DNA of 15,536 bases, taken from an uncultured Bacillota bacterium (lineage in GTDB: Bacteria > Bacillota > Clostridia > UBA1381). The notes under the pieces are model-generated. The model made no database searches, had not been told where the DNA came from, and saw nothing but the letters and a program-made list of their open reading frames with translations. The position numbers and the translations under genes were made by a program. The DNA is taken from assembly GCA_949297205.1 (NCBI GenBank), contig CASFSH010000437.1, forward strand, positions 1-15,536. The letters run 5' to 3'. Positions 14,600-15,536 of the stretch are shown in pieces. Position 1 is the stretch's first letter; each line of letters begins with the position of its first letter.

Positions 14600-15298
14600 A
14601 TGCTGAAGGTAGATAATATTAATGTATATTACGGTCAGATTCATACCTTAAGAGATATATCTCTTGAAGTAAAAAATGGAGAAGTTGTTGCATTGATTGG
14701 TGCAAACGGTGCAGGAAAAACCACTACATTAAGAACAATTTCGGGACTTTTACGTTCAAAAACCGGAAGTATTACACTCATGGATGAGGATATTTCTCAT
14801 ACAGAAGCTCATAAGCTTGTATCAAAGGGATTGGCCCACGTTCCGGAAGGACGTCATGTATTTTTACAAATGACAGTTCAGGAAAATCTTGAAATGGGGG
14901 CATATACAAATCCGTCAAATATTAAAAATGGAATTGAAGATGTTTTTGAAAGATTTCCACGTTTGAAACACAGAAAAGATCAGATTGCAGGAACACTTTC
15001 CGGTGGAGAACAGCAAATGCTTGCTATGGGCAGAGCTTTGATGAGTAAGCCGAAAATTCTAATGCTTGACGAACCGTCAATGGGTCTTTCACCTATTCTT
15101 GTTCAGCAAATATTTGATATTATAAAAGAACTTAATCAAGCCGGAACTACTATTTTGCTTGTGGAACAAAATGCGGAAATGGCACTTCGTATTGCTGACA
15201 GAGCTTATGTACTCGAATCTGGAATAATTAAGCTTTCGGGAACGGGACAAGAATTGGCTAATAGTGATGAAATCAGAAAAGCATACCTCGGAGGATGA
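14600..15298 (+). CDS. livF: Branched-chain amino acid ABC transporter ATPase LivF
   Basis: This is the second ATPase subunit, 232 residues from ATG 14600. Motifs: Walker A GANGAGKTT (34-42), AHVPEGRHVF (79-88), signature LSGGEQQ (133-139), Walker B ILMLDEP (153-159). The switch histidine is replaced by Gln190 in LLVEQNAEMAL, which is normal for LivF. VYYGQIHTLRDIS near the N-terminus is also LivF-typical. An ATG at 14591 overlaps the livG stop (ATGA), but the perfect Shine-Dalgarno AAGGAGG (14583-14589) is only 1 nt from it and 10 nt from ATG 14600; the protein then starts MLKVDNINVYYG as family members do. The start at 14591 would add three residues and cannot be excluded. It is the last gene of the operon; a terminator follows. 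Confidence 0.95.
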   Translation: MLKVDNINVYYGQIHTLRDISLEVKNGEVVALIGANGAGKTTTLRTISGLLRSKTGSITLMDEDISHTEAHKLVSKGLAHVPEGRHVFLQMTVQENLEMGAYTNPSNIKNGIEDVFERFPRLKHRKDQIAGTLSGGEQQMLAMGRALMSKPKILMLDEPSMGLSPILVQQIFDIIKELNQAGTTILLVEQNAEMALRIADRAYVLESGIIKLSGTGQELANSDEIRKAYLGG

Positions 15299-15321
15299 TT
15301 TTTTTAAAAATAACTTTTAAT

Positions 15322-15364
15322 AATAACTGTTGATGCAAAAATATTTGCGTCAACAGTTATTTTC
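15322..15364 (+). terminator. Terminator of the liv operon
   Basis: An 18-bp stem (15322-15339 with 15344-15361) has a single G-U wobble position and an AATA loop. The right arm ends in TTATT and runs into TTCTTATATTCTTATT. The A/T-flanked stem could work on both strands. It lies 23 nt after the livF stop. Confidence 0.85.
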
Positions 15365-15411
15365 TTATATTCTTATTCACATTTATAAAACTTTATCATA
15401 TCTTATATTAG

Positions 15412-15456
15412 AGGTTAAACAGAATTAATGTCTTTAATTCTGTGGCTACCTGTTTA
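15412..15456. repeat. Inverted-repeat cluster in front of the truncated last gene
   Basis: A perfect 10-bp stem ACAGAATTAA (15419-15428) with TTAATTCTGT (15434-15443), loop TGTCT. AGGT (15412-15415) and ACCT (15448-15451) could close an outer helix. An alternative 7-bp helix, TAAACAG (15416-15422) with CTGTTTA (15450-15456), competes for the same left strand. It could be a leader RNA switch or a DNA operator. It ends 9 nt before the ribosome binding site. Confidence 0.4.
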
Positions 15457-15480
15457 TAATATATGAAAGGATGTATAACA

Positions 15481-15536
15481 ATGAGTGACAGAAATAATAA
15501 CTGCTCAAGCAATTTTACGGGTAATGCCGTAAATGA
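15481..15536 (+). CDS. 5' end of an unrecognised gene, cut by window end
   Basis: ATG 15481 is preceded by AAAGGA (15466-15471) with 9-nt spacing, and the frame stays open to the window end. The visible residues (MSDRNNNCSSNFTGNAVN) are polar and Asn/Ser-rich with one Cys. There is no signal peptide or membrane segment in this part. I do not recognise it, and too little is visible to assign a function. Confidence 0.55.
   Translation, partial: MSDRNNNCSSNFTGNAVN

Noticed and set aside
15166..15174. Missing switch histidine in livF (VEQN instead of a His)
   Set aside because: Gln at this position is characteristic of the LivF family. All other ABC motifs are present.
15455..15460. TATAAT just upstream of the last gene as its promoter
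   Set aside because: Transcription would start at about 15467, inside the ribosome binding site at 15466-15471, leaving no usable leader. No good -35 is present 17 bp upstream either.

Overview
The window looks like the chromosome of a low-GC Gram-positive anaerobe of the class Clostridia. It is AT-rich, has strong AGGAGG-type ribosome binding sites and very compact genes almost all on the + strand, and carries a DegV family protein, an AI-2E/YtvI-type membrane protein, a HIGN-type methionyl-tRNA synthetase and a lipoprotein-based Liv transporter. The family within Clostridia cannot be fixed from the sequence. All supported genes lie on the + strand; I saw no tRNA, rRNA, CRISPR array, insertion sequence or prophage gene.

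Layout. (1) Positions 2-82 are the 3' end of an upstream gene with a possible rhodanese-like tail. (2) Positions 143-2270 hold a DegV fatty-acid-binding family protein and an archaeal-type cofactor-independent phosphoglycerate mutase, followed by an imperfect 92-nt inverted-repeat structure at 2269-2360. (3) Positions 2391-7330 form one likely operon: an extended -10 promoter overlapped by an ATTGATA inverted repeat, an AI-2E/YtvI family membrane protein, metG, proS, and a hairpin terminator. (4) Positions 7391-9816 hold an M16 zinc peptidase and a two-domain SGNH hydrolase, 16 nt apart. (5) Positions 9992-10354 form a self-contained small transcription unit: a near-consensus promoter, an 80-residue unrecognised membrane protein and a strong terminator. 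(6) Positions 10360-15364 hold a complete branched-chain-amino-acid-type ABC importer in the order livJ, livH, livM, livG, livF, ended by a long hairpin. (7) Positions 15412-15536 hold a structured leader and the first codons of an unrecognised gene cut off by the window end.

How the genes work together. The Liv block is a full HAAT-family importer: LivJ captures the substrate outside the membrane, LivH and LivM form the channel, and LivG and LivF supply the ATPases. A 13-bp hairpin between livJ and livH probably makes the binding protein more abundant than the membrane parts. Two aminoacyl-tRNA synthetase genes are co-transcribed behind a membrane protein, with no T-box in front. The rest is ordinary housekeeping.

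Most of the window is well-known gene families. The least explained part is the small transcription unit in front of livJ, whose product has a Leu/Val/Ile/Phe-rich core and whose terminator can be contested by an upstream 7-nt complement. I see no convincing evidence of a wholly new multi-gene system.
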